Assembly (NCBI RefSeq): GCF_000803065.1
Contig: NZ_JSXI01000059.1
Span: 1 to 64,000 of the forward strand
Direction: 5' to 3'
DNA from: Sphingomonas sp. ERG5
GTDB lineage: Bacteria > Pseudomonadota > Alphaproteobacteria > Sphingomonadales > Sphingomonadaceae
DNA length: 64,000 nucleotides
Of the stretch, positions 42,217 through 51,252 are shown piece by piece; position 1 is the stretch's first letter; the number at the start of each line of letters is the position of its first letter. A program made the position numbers and the translations under genes. The notes beneath the pieces are model-generated. The model did no database searches. It was given only the letters and a program-made list of their open reading frames with translations, and was not told the DNA's origin.

Positions 42217-43500
42217 CTATACGTCCGAGGTGCGGTTTTGTTGCGCTGCCCCAACGATTCCCATGTGATCAAGCATCACGCGCCACCGATCCAGCGTCCG
42301 CGCCTTGGTATAATGACGATCGAGGATGTCGCGAGCGACGGCCCCCATTTTGTCACCCCGCACGCGATCGTCAGCAAGCGTGGTGATCGCCGTGACGAGT
42401 GCGACGGCATCGCCGGGAACGGCAACGAGGCAGGCATGGCCGGGTTCGAGGAGGCGGATCAGTTCACCGTCCATCGCACAGACGGCGATGACCGGGCGCG
42501 CCGCAGCACAGATGCCGAACACCTTGCTCGGCACGACCAGGCCTTCGAATTCGGGACGAAGCGAGACCCAGTGAGCGTCGCCTGCGCCCAGTGATTCGGA
42601 AAGACGCTCGCGCGGTTGATACGGTGCGAACCGAAAGCTGGTCAGGCCAAGCTCGGCGACGCGCGCGGCAAGCTGGTCGGACACATGGCCGCCACCAATA
42701 AACAGGAAGACGATATCGAGCCGGTCGCGAAGCACAGTCGCGGCATCGAGAAGCGTCTCATATTCGTGTGCCCGGCCGAGGTTGCCTGAATATTCCAGGA
42801 CGAATGCGGCCTCCGGGATGTTCCAGTCACGCCGCAGCGAGGGCGAGCGGACGAGGGATGGCGTGATCTCGATATCGTTCGACCAGTTGGGAATGACGGT
42901 GATCCGATCCCGCGCGACGCCCATGCGCTCGACTCGTTCGGCCATCAGGTCACCGATCGCCACCACCGTTGCTGCACGACGAAAGGACCAGTTGCGCACC
43001 GCGGCGAGAAATTTGCCGATCGGCCCGTCCGCCAGGCGCATGCCATAGGCGCCGGCAATCTCAGGATAGAGATCCTGTACCCAATGAACCAGGGTCGCAC
43101 CCCGCAAGCTGGCGGCGATGGCGATCGGCACCGACAGAAGCGGGGGGTCCGTCTTGACCACGAGAATGCTTCCGCGGCGCGCGCGGCGCAGCGCTTCGAA
43201 AAAGGCCATGATATAATAAGTCAGATAAGCAACGATCCGCCCTGCCATGCCGCGCCTGCGAGCAGGGGTGGCGGTGCGGACCACAGCGACGCCGCGGCGC
43301 AGTTCGTGCACCGCAAGCAGGCCATCCTCCTGGCCATATATCGCCCGGCTGGTCACGACGGTCACGTCATGGCCCGTGTCGGCGAGATGCTCGGCAAGGT
43401 CGGACAGGATTTGCGCGGTCGCGCTGTGATCGGGCGCATAGAAACGATTGAAAAAGATGATCGGCGTACCCGCGCTGGATTCTGCTGCCCCGCTGTTCAT
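42217..43500 (-). CDS. Glycosyltransferase family 4 (WbuB-like)
   Basis: The 427-residue protein has the GT-B fold of family 4: an N-terminal half with PDHSATAQILSDLAEHLADT, GHDVTVVTSRAIYGQ and VHWVQDLYPEIAGAYG, and a C-terminal half with LEYSGNLGRAHEYETLLDAA and FEGLVVPSKVFGICAAARPV. It is like WbuB-type enzymes that add a sugar early in polysaccharide repeat assembly. ATG 43500 fits the conserved start. It is divergent from the initiating transferase gene, sharing a 360-base regulatory gap. The sugar is unknown. Confidence 0.83.
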   Translation of the reverse strand: MNSGAAESSAGTPIIFFNRFYAPDHSATAQILSDLAEHLADTGHDVTVVTSRAIYGQEDGLLAVHELRRGVAVVRTATPARRRGMAGRIVAYLTYYIMAFFEALRRARRGSILVVKTDPPLLSVPIAIAASLRGATLVHWVQDLYPEIAGAYGMRLADGPIGKFLAAVRNWSFRRAATVVAIGDLMAERVERMGVARDRITVIPNWSNDIEITPSLVRSPSLRRDWNIPEAAFVLEYSGNLGRAHEYETLLDAATVLRDRLDIVFLFIGGGHVSDQLAARVAELGLTSFRFAPYQPRERLSESLGAGDAHWVSLRPEFEGLVVPSKVFGICAAARPVIAVCAMDGELIRLLEPGHACLVAVPGDAVALVTAITTLADDRVRGDKMGAVARDILDRHYTKARTLDRWRVMLDHMGIVGAAQQNRTSDV

Positions 43501-43862
43501 GGTCGATCCCTCATGCCGTGCGCCAAAGCACGAGTTCGCGGCACTGATCAACGGGGCAGTGCCGATAACTGACCTGGAAAAGCCTTTTTCCGCCTTGGAC
43601 TCAATCCGTCCCACGAAGAGAACGCTGCACCTGCGAAGTGTTTGTACATGTCATCGATCATGGCGTATGGGCATGCGCGTCGCTCGAACGTGTTGCCGCT
43701 GGGTTCGATTCTTATGACAAGAATGAGAATCGTCCAGCATATATTATTGATCTAGAAGGCTTGTTTGGGGAACCGCAATGATGTGGCCCCAGTTGGGCAA
43801 CAACTGTATTGCCTGGCCCGCGCGTACTTTGCCGGCCGGGGCCTAATAGGGGGCGTTCACCA
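43501..43862. promoter_or_regulatory. Divergent control region of the polysaccharide operons
   Basis: This 362-base gap separates the WbuB-like gene from the initiating sugar transferase operon. It holds an AT-rich stretch (ATATATTATTGATC near 43738-43751) suited to a promoter and imperfect repeats GATTCTTATGAC and AAGAATGAGAATC. A 22-codon frame lies just ahead of the transferase gene. No longer gene is seen. Confidence 0.5.
43778..43846 (+). CDS. Possible 22-residue leader peptide
   Basis: ATG 43778 follows TTGGGGAACCGCA, a fair ribosome-binding site, and opens the frame MMWPQLGNNCIAWPARTL to TAA at 43844-43846, 16 bases before the sugar transferase start. The GC-rich GCCGGCCGGGGCC at its end can fold. 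A translated leader controlling the operon is possible, but short frames with such sites arise by chance. Confidence 0.22.
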   Translation: MMWPQLGNNCIAWPARTLPAGA

Positions 43863-45161
43863 ATGCTGCAGTCGCGATTGCAGAGGCATCATGGGGTTGT
43901 AAAATCGCCAGCTGAGCGGCTGCGCGTTCAGTCGGCAATCGGCTTGCTGGTGGCGGTCGCGTTGCCGGTCATCGCACGTGCCAACTTCATGCCTCAGGGC
44001 GTAATACAATATAGCAGCAGCTTGAATTCGATGATCGCAGCCACGGTTGCAGTGCTGCTTGGTGTCATGCTGTTTCGCCGTTTCCGCAATTTTCCGGGCG
44101 TCCGGGCTTATGAATATGTGCTGCCATCCTTCTTCACTTCTTATGGCTTGGTCACAGCGATTCTGCTTGCATTCCGTTTCGACTATGTCGTGTCGGTGCT
44201 GCTCGCGAGCCTGGGGCTCTCGATCGTAACCTTCTTTGTGCTATGTTATTTCGGGCTGCGATCTACTGCCTATGTATTTCATGTTGTTCCGACGGGCGAT
44301 GTTTCGCGACTGGAAGAGGTTGGCAATGTCGAGTGGCTGCACATGCGTGAGCCGACGCTGCCAGCTGCGCCTGGTTCAGGCATCGTGGTCGACTTGCGCG
44401 CTGATATCGATGATGAGTGGGAGCGCCTGCTTGCCGATGCCGCGCTGGAGGGCATCCCGGTCTACCACATGAAGCAGCTGCTCGAATCGATCACCGGACA
44501 GCTCGAGATTGAGCATATTTCTGAAAACGGTCTCGGTTCGCTCACGCCCAACGAGGGGTATGGCAAGCTCAAACAACTAAGCGACATGGCGGCGGCAATC
44601 ATTCTCCTGCCCATGTTGTTGCCGTTGCTGGCGATCGTCGCCATCGCGATCCGGCTCGATTCGAGTGGGCCCGTGCTGTTCCGCCAACAGCGTATGGGTT
44701 TTCGCGGCAGGCCATTCCAGGTGTACAAGTTTCGCACGATGCGGATGCTGACCGCCGCGGCGGCAAGCAGCGACGATGAGCGCCGGCGGGCGATGACTCA
44801 GGATGAGGATTATCGCGTCACCCGGGTCGGCAGATTCCTGCGGCGCACGCGGATCGACGAAATTCCACAGATCCTCAACATTTTGCGCGGCGAAATGAGC
44901 TGGATCGGTCCGCGGCCGGAGGCGATGTCGCTGTCGAACTGGTATCAGCGCGAGCTGCCCTTCTATAGTTACCGCCATGTCGTGAAGCCGGGCATCACCG
45001 GTTGGGCGCAGGTCAATCAGGGACATGTCGCGGAGATCGGCGATGTGCATTACAAATTATGCTATGATTTCTACTACATAAAGTACCTGTCTGCCTGGCT
45101 TGATGCGTTGATACTGTTCCGGACCGTCCGGACGGTGATCACCGGTTCCGGGTCGAAATAG
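43863..45161 (+). CDS. Undecaprenyl-phosphate sugar-phosphate transferase
   Basis: The 432-residue protein starts polysaccharide repeat synthesis by putting a sugar phosphate on the lipid carrier. It has N-terminal membrane helices (about 25-150), a short cytoplasmic middle, a helix IILLPMLLPLLAIVAIAI, and the bacterial sugar transferase domain: SGPVLFRQQRMGFRGRPFQV, YKFRTMR, RRTRIDEIPQILNILRGEMS, WIGPRPEAM, KPGITGWAQV. The catalytic Asp-Glu pair is in RIDEIPQ. ATG 43863 was chosen by RBS GGGGGCG upstream. The WcaJ/SpsB type is likely; the sugar is not resolved. Confidence 0.9.
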   Translation: MLQSRLQRHHGVVKSPAERLRVQSAIGLLVAVALPVIARANFMPQGVIQYSSSLNSMIAATVAVLLGVMLFRRFRNFPGVRAYEYVLPSFFTSYGLVTAILLAFRFDYVVSVLLASLGLSIVTFFVLCYFGLRSTAYVFHVVPTGDVSRLEEVGNVEWLHMREPTLPAAPGSGIVVDLRADIDDEWERLLADAALEGIPVYHMKQLLESITGQLEIEHISENGLGSLTPNEGYGKLKQLSDMAAAIILLPMLLPLLAIVAIAIRLDSSGPVLFRQQRMGFRGRPFQVYKFRTMRMLTAAAASSDDERRRAMTQDEDYRVTRVGRFLRRTRIDEIPQILNILRGEMSWIGPRPEAMSLSNWYQRELPFYSYRHVVKPGITGWAQVNQGHVAEIGDVHYKLCYDFYYIKYLSAWLDALILFRTVRTVITGSGSK

Positions 45162-45307
45162 AATCGCAAGAATACTGACCAGGCCTTTGGCGCGGCGAGA
45201 TTCGGGGGTGGGGGATGAATCCACCCCGATCCCCTGTCGGGTTGATTCCAGCGGGCCGGGTGCTAAACCGCCACGATCATGCGAGGGGCCCCTTCGCCAT
45301 CGAATTT

Positions 45308-46060
45308 ATGGAGCTGGCATTGATCGCTCACGCTAAACGCGTCCGCAGGGAATCCCTTGGCGGCCTCCGCTTGCTTCGCCACCGGGTGTGGCTGATTGCG
45401 ATGATGTCGCTTGCCCTGGCGGCTTGCGCCGACAAGCGCGGCGGCACGGTGCCTTATGGCGTCCAGGATTTCGGATCGCCGGACGTGCCAGTCGCGCTCA
45501 AGACCGATGAAAGCTACCATATCGGCCCCGGCGACACATTGTCGGTCATCGTGTTTCGCGTTCCCGATATGTCGGGCGATGTAACGGTCGATGTGACGGG
45601 CACCTTCACCATGCCGCTGATCGGCCAGGTCGAAGCGACCGGCAAAACCACCGACCAGCTTTCGGGCGAACTCGCCACTCGGCTGGGCGCCAAGTATTTG
45701 CAGTCCCCTGAAGTGCGCGTTGCGGTGAAGAGCGCGACGAGCCAGCGTGTCACGATCGACGGCTCGGTCAAGCAGGCCGGCATCTACCCGATCGCTGGAT
45801 CGACCACCCTGATCCAGGCGATCGCGCTCGCGCGAGGCACCGATACCGATGCCAATCCGCGCCGGGTCGTGGTGTTTCGTATGATCAAGGGGCAGCGCCA
45901 GGCGGCATCTTTCGATTTGACTGATATCCGTCGCGGCATGCAGCCTGATCCGGAGATATTCGGCAACGACATCATCGTCGTGGATGGCAACAAGGCGCGA
46001 CAGACTTTCAAGGATGCGCTGAGCACTGTGCCCTTGCTCGCGATTTTCAGGCCGTTTTGA
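45308..46060 (+). CDS. Polysaccharide export outer-membrane lipoprotein (Wza-like)
   Basis: ATG 45308 gives 250 residues. The N-terminal helix ends in a lipobox, LALAACADK, with the lipidated cysteine. The polysaccharide export domain starts YHIGPGDTLSVIVFRVPDMS and is followed by an SLBB domain (VTIDGSVKQAGIYPIAGSTT). Wza-type proteins form the outer-membrane exit channel. It precedes the wzc-like gene by 46 bases. A stretch between the lipobox and start is long and basic, so a shorter start is possible, but none gives a better signal. Confidence 0.9.
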   Translation: MELALIAHAKRVRRESLGGLRLLRHRVWLIAMMSLALAACADKRGGTVPYGVQDFGSPDVPVALKTDESYHIGPGDTLSVIVFRVPDMSGDVTVDVTGTFTMPLIGQVEATGKTTDQLSGELATRLGAKYLQSPEVRVAVKSATSQRVTIDGSVKQAGIYPIAGSTTLIQAIALARGTDTDANPRRVVVFRMIKGQRQAASFDLTDIRRGMQPDPEIFGNDIIVVDGNKARQTFKDALSTVPLLAIFRPF

Positions 46061-46106
46061 TGAAGGTGCGCATCTTGCCTGACATGATTTACGATTCGGG
46101 GGTTTC

Positions 46107-48344
46107 ATGAACGAGTATCAACCGCGACCCGAAGATCGCGCACTGCGCGGGCCCGGGCAGACCGCGCTGGTCGACCCCCGTTCGGCCGGGCTGGTGCCGT
46201 TCCGTGCCGCACCGCCGGCCGAAGGGGCGATCGCCGAAATCGATCCGCATGAGATCTGGCGCGTCCTGACCAAATGGCGCTGGCTGATTGCAGGCTGCAC
46301 GGTGCTGGCCTTGCTGGTTGGGCTGGCCATCTCGCTGCTGGCGACGCCGATGTACAAGTCCGCCGCGCAGATAGAGATCGCGTTGGCGCAGGAGGACATC
46401 ACATCCAACAATGATCGCGGCAATCGCCAGACGGCGGTGCGTGACCCGCAATATCTGGCTACGCAGATCGGCCTGTTGAAGAGCCGCTCGCTCGCCGAAC
46501 GCGTGATCGCGGACCTTGGCCTCGACGGCAAGAGCGGGCGACCCGATCGCCCACGCGTTGGCGCCGGCACGATTCAGCGTAACCTGGCTGTGGTGCCGGT
46601 TCCCGCCAGCCGGCTGATCAACATCAGCTTCACCAGCCCTTCGCCGCAGCTTGCCGCAGACGTGTCGAACGCGATCGCCGATGGTTTCATCGCCTCCAAT
46701 CTCGAACGGCAATATGGCGCGACATCCTATGCGCGCACCTTTCTGGAAAACCGCATTGCGAAGGTGAAGAGCCAGCTCGAGACGTCGGAACGTCAGCTGG
46801 TTGAATATGCCCAGAAAGCCGGCATCATCGTCGTCAATCAGAACAAGGGCGACGATGGCGGCGATACCACCAGCAGCTCGCTGGACAGCGCATCGCTGGT
46901 CACGCTGAACGAGGCCCTTTCCGCCGCGCAGAGCGATCGGATCGCCGTCGAGCAGAAGTATCGCAACGCGTTGCGCACCGCGCCGCAATCGCAAGTGGTG
47001 CAAAGTGCCGCGGTTCAGTCGCTGATTGGTCAGAAGGCGGCACTCGATGCCGACTATCAGGACAAGCTGAACATCTACAAACCCGATTTCCCCGAGATGC
47101 AGCAATTGCGGTCGCGGATTCAGTCGCTTCAGCGGCAGATCGCGGCGACGTCGGGCAGTATCTCCGGCGCGGCTGCGGGTGATCTGCGGGCGGAATATCT
47201 GACCGCGGTCGGCCGGGAAAACGACCTGCGCAGCAAGGTCAATGGCCTGAAGACGTCAGTCATGGATTTGCGCGGACGCAGCATTCAGTACACCATCCTG
47301 CAGCGCGAGGTGGACACCAACCGCCAGCTCTATGACGGCCTGTTGCAGCGCTACAAGGAAGTTGGCGTGGCTGGTGGCGTTGCTAACAGTCTGGTGTCGA
47401 TCATCGATCGCGCCAAGGTGCCAGGTGCGCCCTATGCGCCGTCCATCCCCAGCAATCTCGCCTTCGCGTTGTTCCTGGGACTGATGCTCGGCGTTGGTCT
47501 GGCCTTTGCGATCGAGTTCATCGACGACACGGTCAAGAATCCTGACGACATCAAGGACAAGCTCAAACTGTCTCTCCTCGGCGTGGTACCGACAGCCCCG
47601 AAGGGCGATGCGGTTGCCGAATTGCTCAATGACCCGACTTCGGAACAGTCCGAAGCCTATTCGTCGGCGCGCAATTCGATCGACTTCGCCACTTCCGGTG
47701 GCGTCGCCAAGTCGATCCTGATCACCAGCTGTGCGCCTGGCGAGGGCAAGTCGGTCAGTTCGCTCGCGCTCGCGCAGAAGTTCGCGCGATCGGGCCGTAC
47801 CGTGCTGCTGATCGACGCCGATATGCGTAAACCGACGTTCAAGGTGAAGCTGGAAGAGAAATGCGGCCTGTCGTCGCTGCTCGCCAGCCATGACAGCATC
47901 CGCAACCATATCGCACGCACCAGCATCGATGAGCTTTACGTCGTGCCGTCGGGCCCGATCCCACCCAATCCGGCCGAATTGCTCGCCGGACGACGGATGC
48001 GCGAATTGCTGACCGAGGCCGAGGGTATCGTCGATATCGTGATCATCGATTCGCCGCCGATCCTGGGCCTGGCCGATGCGCCGCTGCTGTCATCGATGTG
48101 TGAAGCGACGATCCTGATCGTGCAGGCCGGCCGGATTCGCCGACCGGTGCTCAAGCGGTCGGTGGCGCGCCTGCAGGAAGCCGGATCGCATCTGATCGGC
48201 GTCGTGCTGACCAAGTTCAATGCCCGTACCTCCGGTTATGGCTATGGGTACGGCTATGGCTATGGGTACGGCTATGGTTATGGCCGCGAGCCGGGCGACA
48301 AGAAGTCCGATCCGCAGCGTCAGCTCTCGGTCAACGCCGACTGA
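46107..48344 (+). CDS. wzc: Wzc-like polysaccharide copolymerase and tyrosine kinase
   Basis: The 745-residue inner-membrane protein has a Wzz domain with helices near residues 60-85 and 450-475, long coiled-coil segments between, and a cytoplasmic BY-kinase domain: Walker A CAPGEGKSVSSLAL, Walker A' VLLIDADMRKPTF, Walker B DIVIIDSPP. It controls chain length and export by phosphorylating its own C-terminal tyrosines. Here the tail is eight Gly-Tyr pairs, instead of the spaced tyrosines of E. coli Wzc. Wza-like and ligase genes flank it. The whole polypeptide is fused, unlike the split kinase pairs of gellan producers. Confidence 0.93.
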   Translation: MNEYQPRPEDRALRGPGQTALVDPRSAGLVPFRAAPPAEGAIAEIDPHEIWRVLTKWRWLIAGCTVLALLVGLAISLLATPMYKSAAQIEIALAQEDITSNNDRGNRQTAVRDPQYLATQIGLLKSRSLAERVIADLGLDGKSGRPDRPRVGAGTIQRNLAVVPVPASRLINISFTSPSPQLAADVSNAIADGFIASNLERQYGATSYARTFLENRIAKVKSQLETSERQLVEYAQKAGIIVVNQNKGDDGGDTTSSSLDSASLVTLNEALSAAQSDRIAVEQKYRNALRTAPQSQVVQSAAVQSLIGQKAALDADYQDKLNIYKPDFPEMQQLRSRIQSLQRQIAATSGSISGAAAGDLRAEYLTAVGRENDLRSKVNGLKTSVMDLRGRSIQYTILQREVDTNRQLYDGLLQRYKEVGVAGGVANSLVSIIDRAKVPGAPYAPSIPSNLAFALFLGLMLGVGLAFAIEFIDDTVKNPDDIKDKLKLSLLGVVPTAPKGDAVAELLNDPTSEQSEAYSSARNSIDFATSGGVAKSILITSCAPGEGKSVSSLALAQKFARSGRTVLLIDADMRKPTFKVKLEEKCGLSSLLASHDSIRNHIARTSIDELYVVPSGPIPPNPAELLAGRRMRELLTEAEGIVDIVIIDSPPILGLADAPLLSSMCEATILIVQAGRIRRPVLKRSVARLQEAGSHLIGVVLTKFNARTSGYGYGYGYGYGYGYGYGREPGDKKSDPQRQLSVNAD
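48234..48284 (+). repeat. Coding repeat for the Gly-Tyr tail of Wzc
   Basis: Seventeen codons, GGN TAY repeated eight times plus a glycine, form an imperfect tandem repeat. A longer unit, TATGGGTACGGCTATGGC, recurs, so the region has repeat order at 6 and 24 bases. Slippage would change tyrosine number in frame by one pair at a time, since each unit is six bases. Confidence 0.85.
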
Positions 48345-48350
48345 TCGTCG

Positions 48351-49637
48351 ATGGCCCAGCGGAGCTTATTATATTCGAGCACCACGCGTTGGGTGCTCGC
48401 GGGTGTACTCGTGGTTGCCACGGGCTGGGCGTCGCTCAGCCATGTTTACCGCGCCGCGCACCGTAGGATTGATGCGGTCACCATCGTTCTGGGCGATGAC
48501 CCGGAGGTTCTGCGGACACGACTGGTCGAGCTTAACGGTGGACTGGCGATCAAGCTCGATCCTGCCGAACGTGCGAGATTGTACCAGCGGCTGACGAGCA
48601 AGCCGCTGGATGGTACGGCATTCGCACTGGCCGCGCTCGATGCGACGGCAAAAGGCGACAAGGAGGGCGCGGCCAAGCTGGTTGAGCATGCGCTCGCGCT
48701 GGAACCGCGAACCCGGCTCGCTTGGCTGTGGCGGCTCGATCAGCAGATGCGGAACGGCCAGACGGTGGACGCGGCGACCAGTACGCTCAGGTTGCTCGCG
48801 GTAGATCCCGAACAATATCCAAGCTATGTGCCGATCCTTGCCGGACTGGCGAGAGATCGCCGTAACATTCCGCAGATCGCGGCAGTAATACAGCGCAATC
48901 CGGGTTGGCGGGAGACGTTTCTCAGCACGTTGCAGGCCCGCGGCTACGATCCTTCGATCCGCTTTGCAATCATGGATGTAGGCACAAGTGAAGTCTATTT
49001 GATCGATCGCGAACGTGCCGCATTCGTTGCCGATCTGGTCGCCAAGGCGGATTATGAACGGGCTTACCTTGCCTGGATTTCCTATCTGCCCGAGTCCGCA
49101 TTGGCGAGCGTGGATACGCCCTATGATGCGCAGTTCAAGGGTATGCCGGGACCTCCGCCGTTCAACTGGCAACTGACCGCCGCGGACGGCGATCGAGCGG
49201 ACACGAATAACGGGCTTGATCTGTCCTATTCCGGACGCAAGCCGGTGACGTTGGCGACTCAGGTCGTCGTGCTGCAGCCCGGCGGCTATCGCCTGCGCAG
49301 CACGGTGACCAACGCGCATAGCGAGGGGCCGTCGAGTGGCGGCACGGTCCTGACCTGGCAAATATCCTGTCTGCCGGGCAATCAGCCGATCGGCAATCTG
49401 GCGCTCGACACCAGCGTGACGGGAAAGCCGCAAATGTCGGTGCCGTTCGACGTGCCCGAAACATGCCAGGCGGTCTCGCTGTCACTGACCGGAGCCGCAT
49501 CGGAATTCCCGGTGCGTCTCAACGCGCGCATTGCAGCGGTACAGTTCGAGCGAGCTACGGCATCGGCCTCCGCGCCGGAATCGGCTGCCAACCCGACATC
49601 GGCGATCTCGTCGCCCCAGCCATCGGTCACGCCATGA
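48351..49637 (+). CDS. Membrane-anchored TPR-like protein of the export operon
   Basis: The 428-residue protein has an N-terminal helix (WVLAGVLVVATGWASLSHVY), a helical repeat region about 60-200 (TAFALAALDATAKGD, KLVEHALALEPRTRLAWLW) resembling TPR units, and a beta-rich C-terminal part with GGYRLRSTVTNA and TVLTWQISCLPG. It ends with a Ser/Pro/Ala tail. I do not recognise an established family. It sits between wzc and the ligase, with a six-base gap and a four-base overlap, so it is probably part of the secretion machinery, perhaps an assembly or periplasmic scaffold protein. Confidence 0.65.
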   Translation: MAQRSLLYSSTTRWVLAGVLVVATGWASLSHVYRAAHRRIDAVTIVLGDDPEVLRTRLVELNGGLAIKLDPAERARLYQRLTSKPLDGTAFALAALDATAKGDKEGAAKLVEHALALEPRTRLAWLWRLDQQMRNGQTVDAATSTLRLLAVDPEQYPSYVPILAGLARDRRNIPQIAAVIQRNPGWRETFLSTLQARGYDPSIRFAIMDVGTSEVYLIDRERAAFVADLVAKADYERAYLAWISYLPESALASVDTPYDAQFKGMPGPPPFNWQLTAADGDRADTNNGLDLSYSGRKPVTLATQVVVLQPGGYRLRSTVTNAHSEGPSSGGTVLTWQISCLPGNQPIGNLALDTSVTGKPQMSVPFDVPETCQAVSLSLTGAASEFPVRLNARIAAVQFERATASASAPESAANPTSAISSPQPSVTP

Positions 49638-50989
49638 ACCGTACCGCGCCCATCATTCCCGCGACTCTTTTCCTGTTCGTCGCGATCGTTCTTGGCGGGT
49701 CATCTCGTGGCGGCGTCTACGCCAATGCTGCGATCCAGTTCGCGGCCGCGCTCGGTATCGCCTTGGCGATCGTTTCGCGGCACAATTATCCGGGCGGAAC
49801 GCAAAAAGGGCTGTTGCTGCTGCTTTGTGGCGCAATTGGCTTAGCGATCTTCCAGCTGATTCCTCTGCCGCCCGCCTTGTGGTCGGCCTTGCCGGCGCGC
49901 AGTATCGTCTCCGATGGCATGAGGCTTGTGGGTGTCGAAAATGGCTGGCGGCAGATCAGCATGACACCGGAAGGCACGATCGGTGCCGCATTAAGCATGC
50001 TGCCGGTCATTGCTGCGGCGCTGATCGGTATGCGCGCGCCGCGCGTCGGGCTCGTCTCCTTGTTCATCATGCTGATCCTGCTGCTGATCGTATCGGTCAG
50101 CATTGGGCTCGCGCAAAGGATGACCGGCATCCAGTCGTCCTTCTATCTGTACGATATTTCCAACCGCGGAGAAGCGACCGGCCTGTTCGCCAACAGCAAT
50201 CATCTTGCGACATTGTGTGTGCTGTCGATCCCGGCGGCGACTGCGTTGTTCGTTGCGCAACGCGGGTCGACCAAACCCAATGCCAGCTGGCTGGTCTGGA
50301 TCGCGATCGTGCTTGTCGCGCTGTTCGGCGTGTGGATCGCGAATTCGCTTGCCGGAATGGGATTGTCGCTGATCGCAGTGGCATCGGTTTTCCTGATTGC
50401 GCGGCTACGGCGCGGCAACAGTAAGGTTCGCATCGGCGTGATCGGCGCAATCGGGGTTTCCGTCCTGGCGATCGGTATGGTCGCGGCCGTTCTGATATGG
50501 GGGCATGTGTCTAGCGGCCAGTTCGCCGCCGAAGCCGAAATGGGGCGCCCTCAGCTCTGGTCGCGGGCCATAAAGGCGATCGGCGCATTCATGCCCTTCG
50601 GATCGGGAGTCGGCGGTTTCCGTGCCGTCTTCCCGCAGTTCGAGGACGCCCAGACCGTGACCCGAGTCTATGCCAACCATGCGCATAACGACATCCTCGA
50701 ACTGATCATGACCGGCGGCATACCGGCGGTCATCCTGATGCTTGGCTTTGCCGCCTGGTGGCTGCGCACTACGATCGTGATCTGGCGCGCATCGACCCGC
50801 GATGCTTTTTCGGAAGCGGCGACGGTTATCACCGGCATCATCATGCTGCATGAGTTCGTCGATTACCCGCTGCGCACCGCGGCGATTGGGGTCATCTTCG
50901 GCTTGTGCTGCGGTGTGATGGCGCGACCGCGACGGATCGTCGAGCCGGAGGAAGCGCCGGAACGCGCCAGACGCCATCTCGCGGCCTGA
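49634..50989 (+). CDS. O-antigen ligase / Wzy-type polymerase
   Basis: The 451-residue multi-helix membrane protein has the O-antigen ligase family core about residues 190-390: NRGEATGLFANSNHLATL, then a large periplasmic loop with WSRAIKAIGAFMPFGSGVGG and YANHAHNDILELIMTGG. Members either ligate a polymer to lipid A or polymerise repeat units; the position in a Wza-Wzc operon favours polymerisation. It overlaps the TPR-like gene by ATGA. A flippase (wzx) is not found in the window. Confidence 0.85.
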   Translation: MNRTAPIIPATLFLFVAIVLGGSSRGGVYANAAIQFAAALGIALAIVSRHNYPGGTQKGLLLLLCGAIGLAIFQLIPLPPALWSALPARSIVSDGMRLVGVENGWRQISMTPEGTIGAALSMLPVIAAALIGMRAPRVGLVSLFIMLILLLIVSVSIGLAQRMTGIQSSFYLYDISNRGEATGLFANSNHLATLCVLSIPAATALFVAQRGSTKPNASWLVWIAIVLVALFGVWIANSLAGMGLSLIAVASVFLIARLRRGNSKVRIGVIGAIGVSVLAIGMVAAVLIWGHVSSGQFAAEAEMGRPQLWSRAIKAIGAFMPFGSGVGGFRAVFPQFEDAQTVTRVYANHAHNDILELIMTGGIPAVILMLGFAAWWLRTTIVIWRASTRDAFSEAATVITGIIMLHEFVDYPLRTAAIGVIFGLCCGVMARPRRIVEPEEAPERARRHLAA

Positions 50990-51116
50990 CGAACCCCAAC
51001 GGGGCGACCAATCCCGAATTGCCTGCCGCCCGGCGGCGGGCGGGGGGAACGGCATGGCTCAACATCGGGCCGTGAAAGCTCGCAAGATTTAACACCAATA
51101 TTGGTTATGGCGGCGA

Positions 51117-51142
51117 GGAGCCGGGGCGATCGCTCCCGCTCC
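51117..51142. terminator. Imperfect hairpin between convergent genes
   Basis: GGAGC and GCTCC bracket an imperfect palindrome centred on GCGATCGC. The stem tolerates two mismatches and is followed by TTTG on the plus strand. It lies 128 bases past the ligase stop and 110 before the end of the MBOAT gene and may serve both. The rest of the 263-base gap shows nothing clear. Confidence 0.35.
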
Positions 51143-51252
51143 TTTGCATGGCGGGTCAAAATCAGATGGGTCTGAACCGGCTCTTCCACCAGGGAACATC
51201 TGGCCGGGCCGACAATGCGGGCTGCTATCTGATAACAGCCAGCAATGGCGGA

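Noticed and set aside
48234-48284. Tandem repeat considered as a CRISPR array
   Set aside because: It is in frame inside wzc, has no unique spacers and codes for Gly-Tyr pairs.
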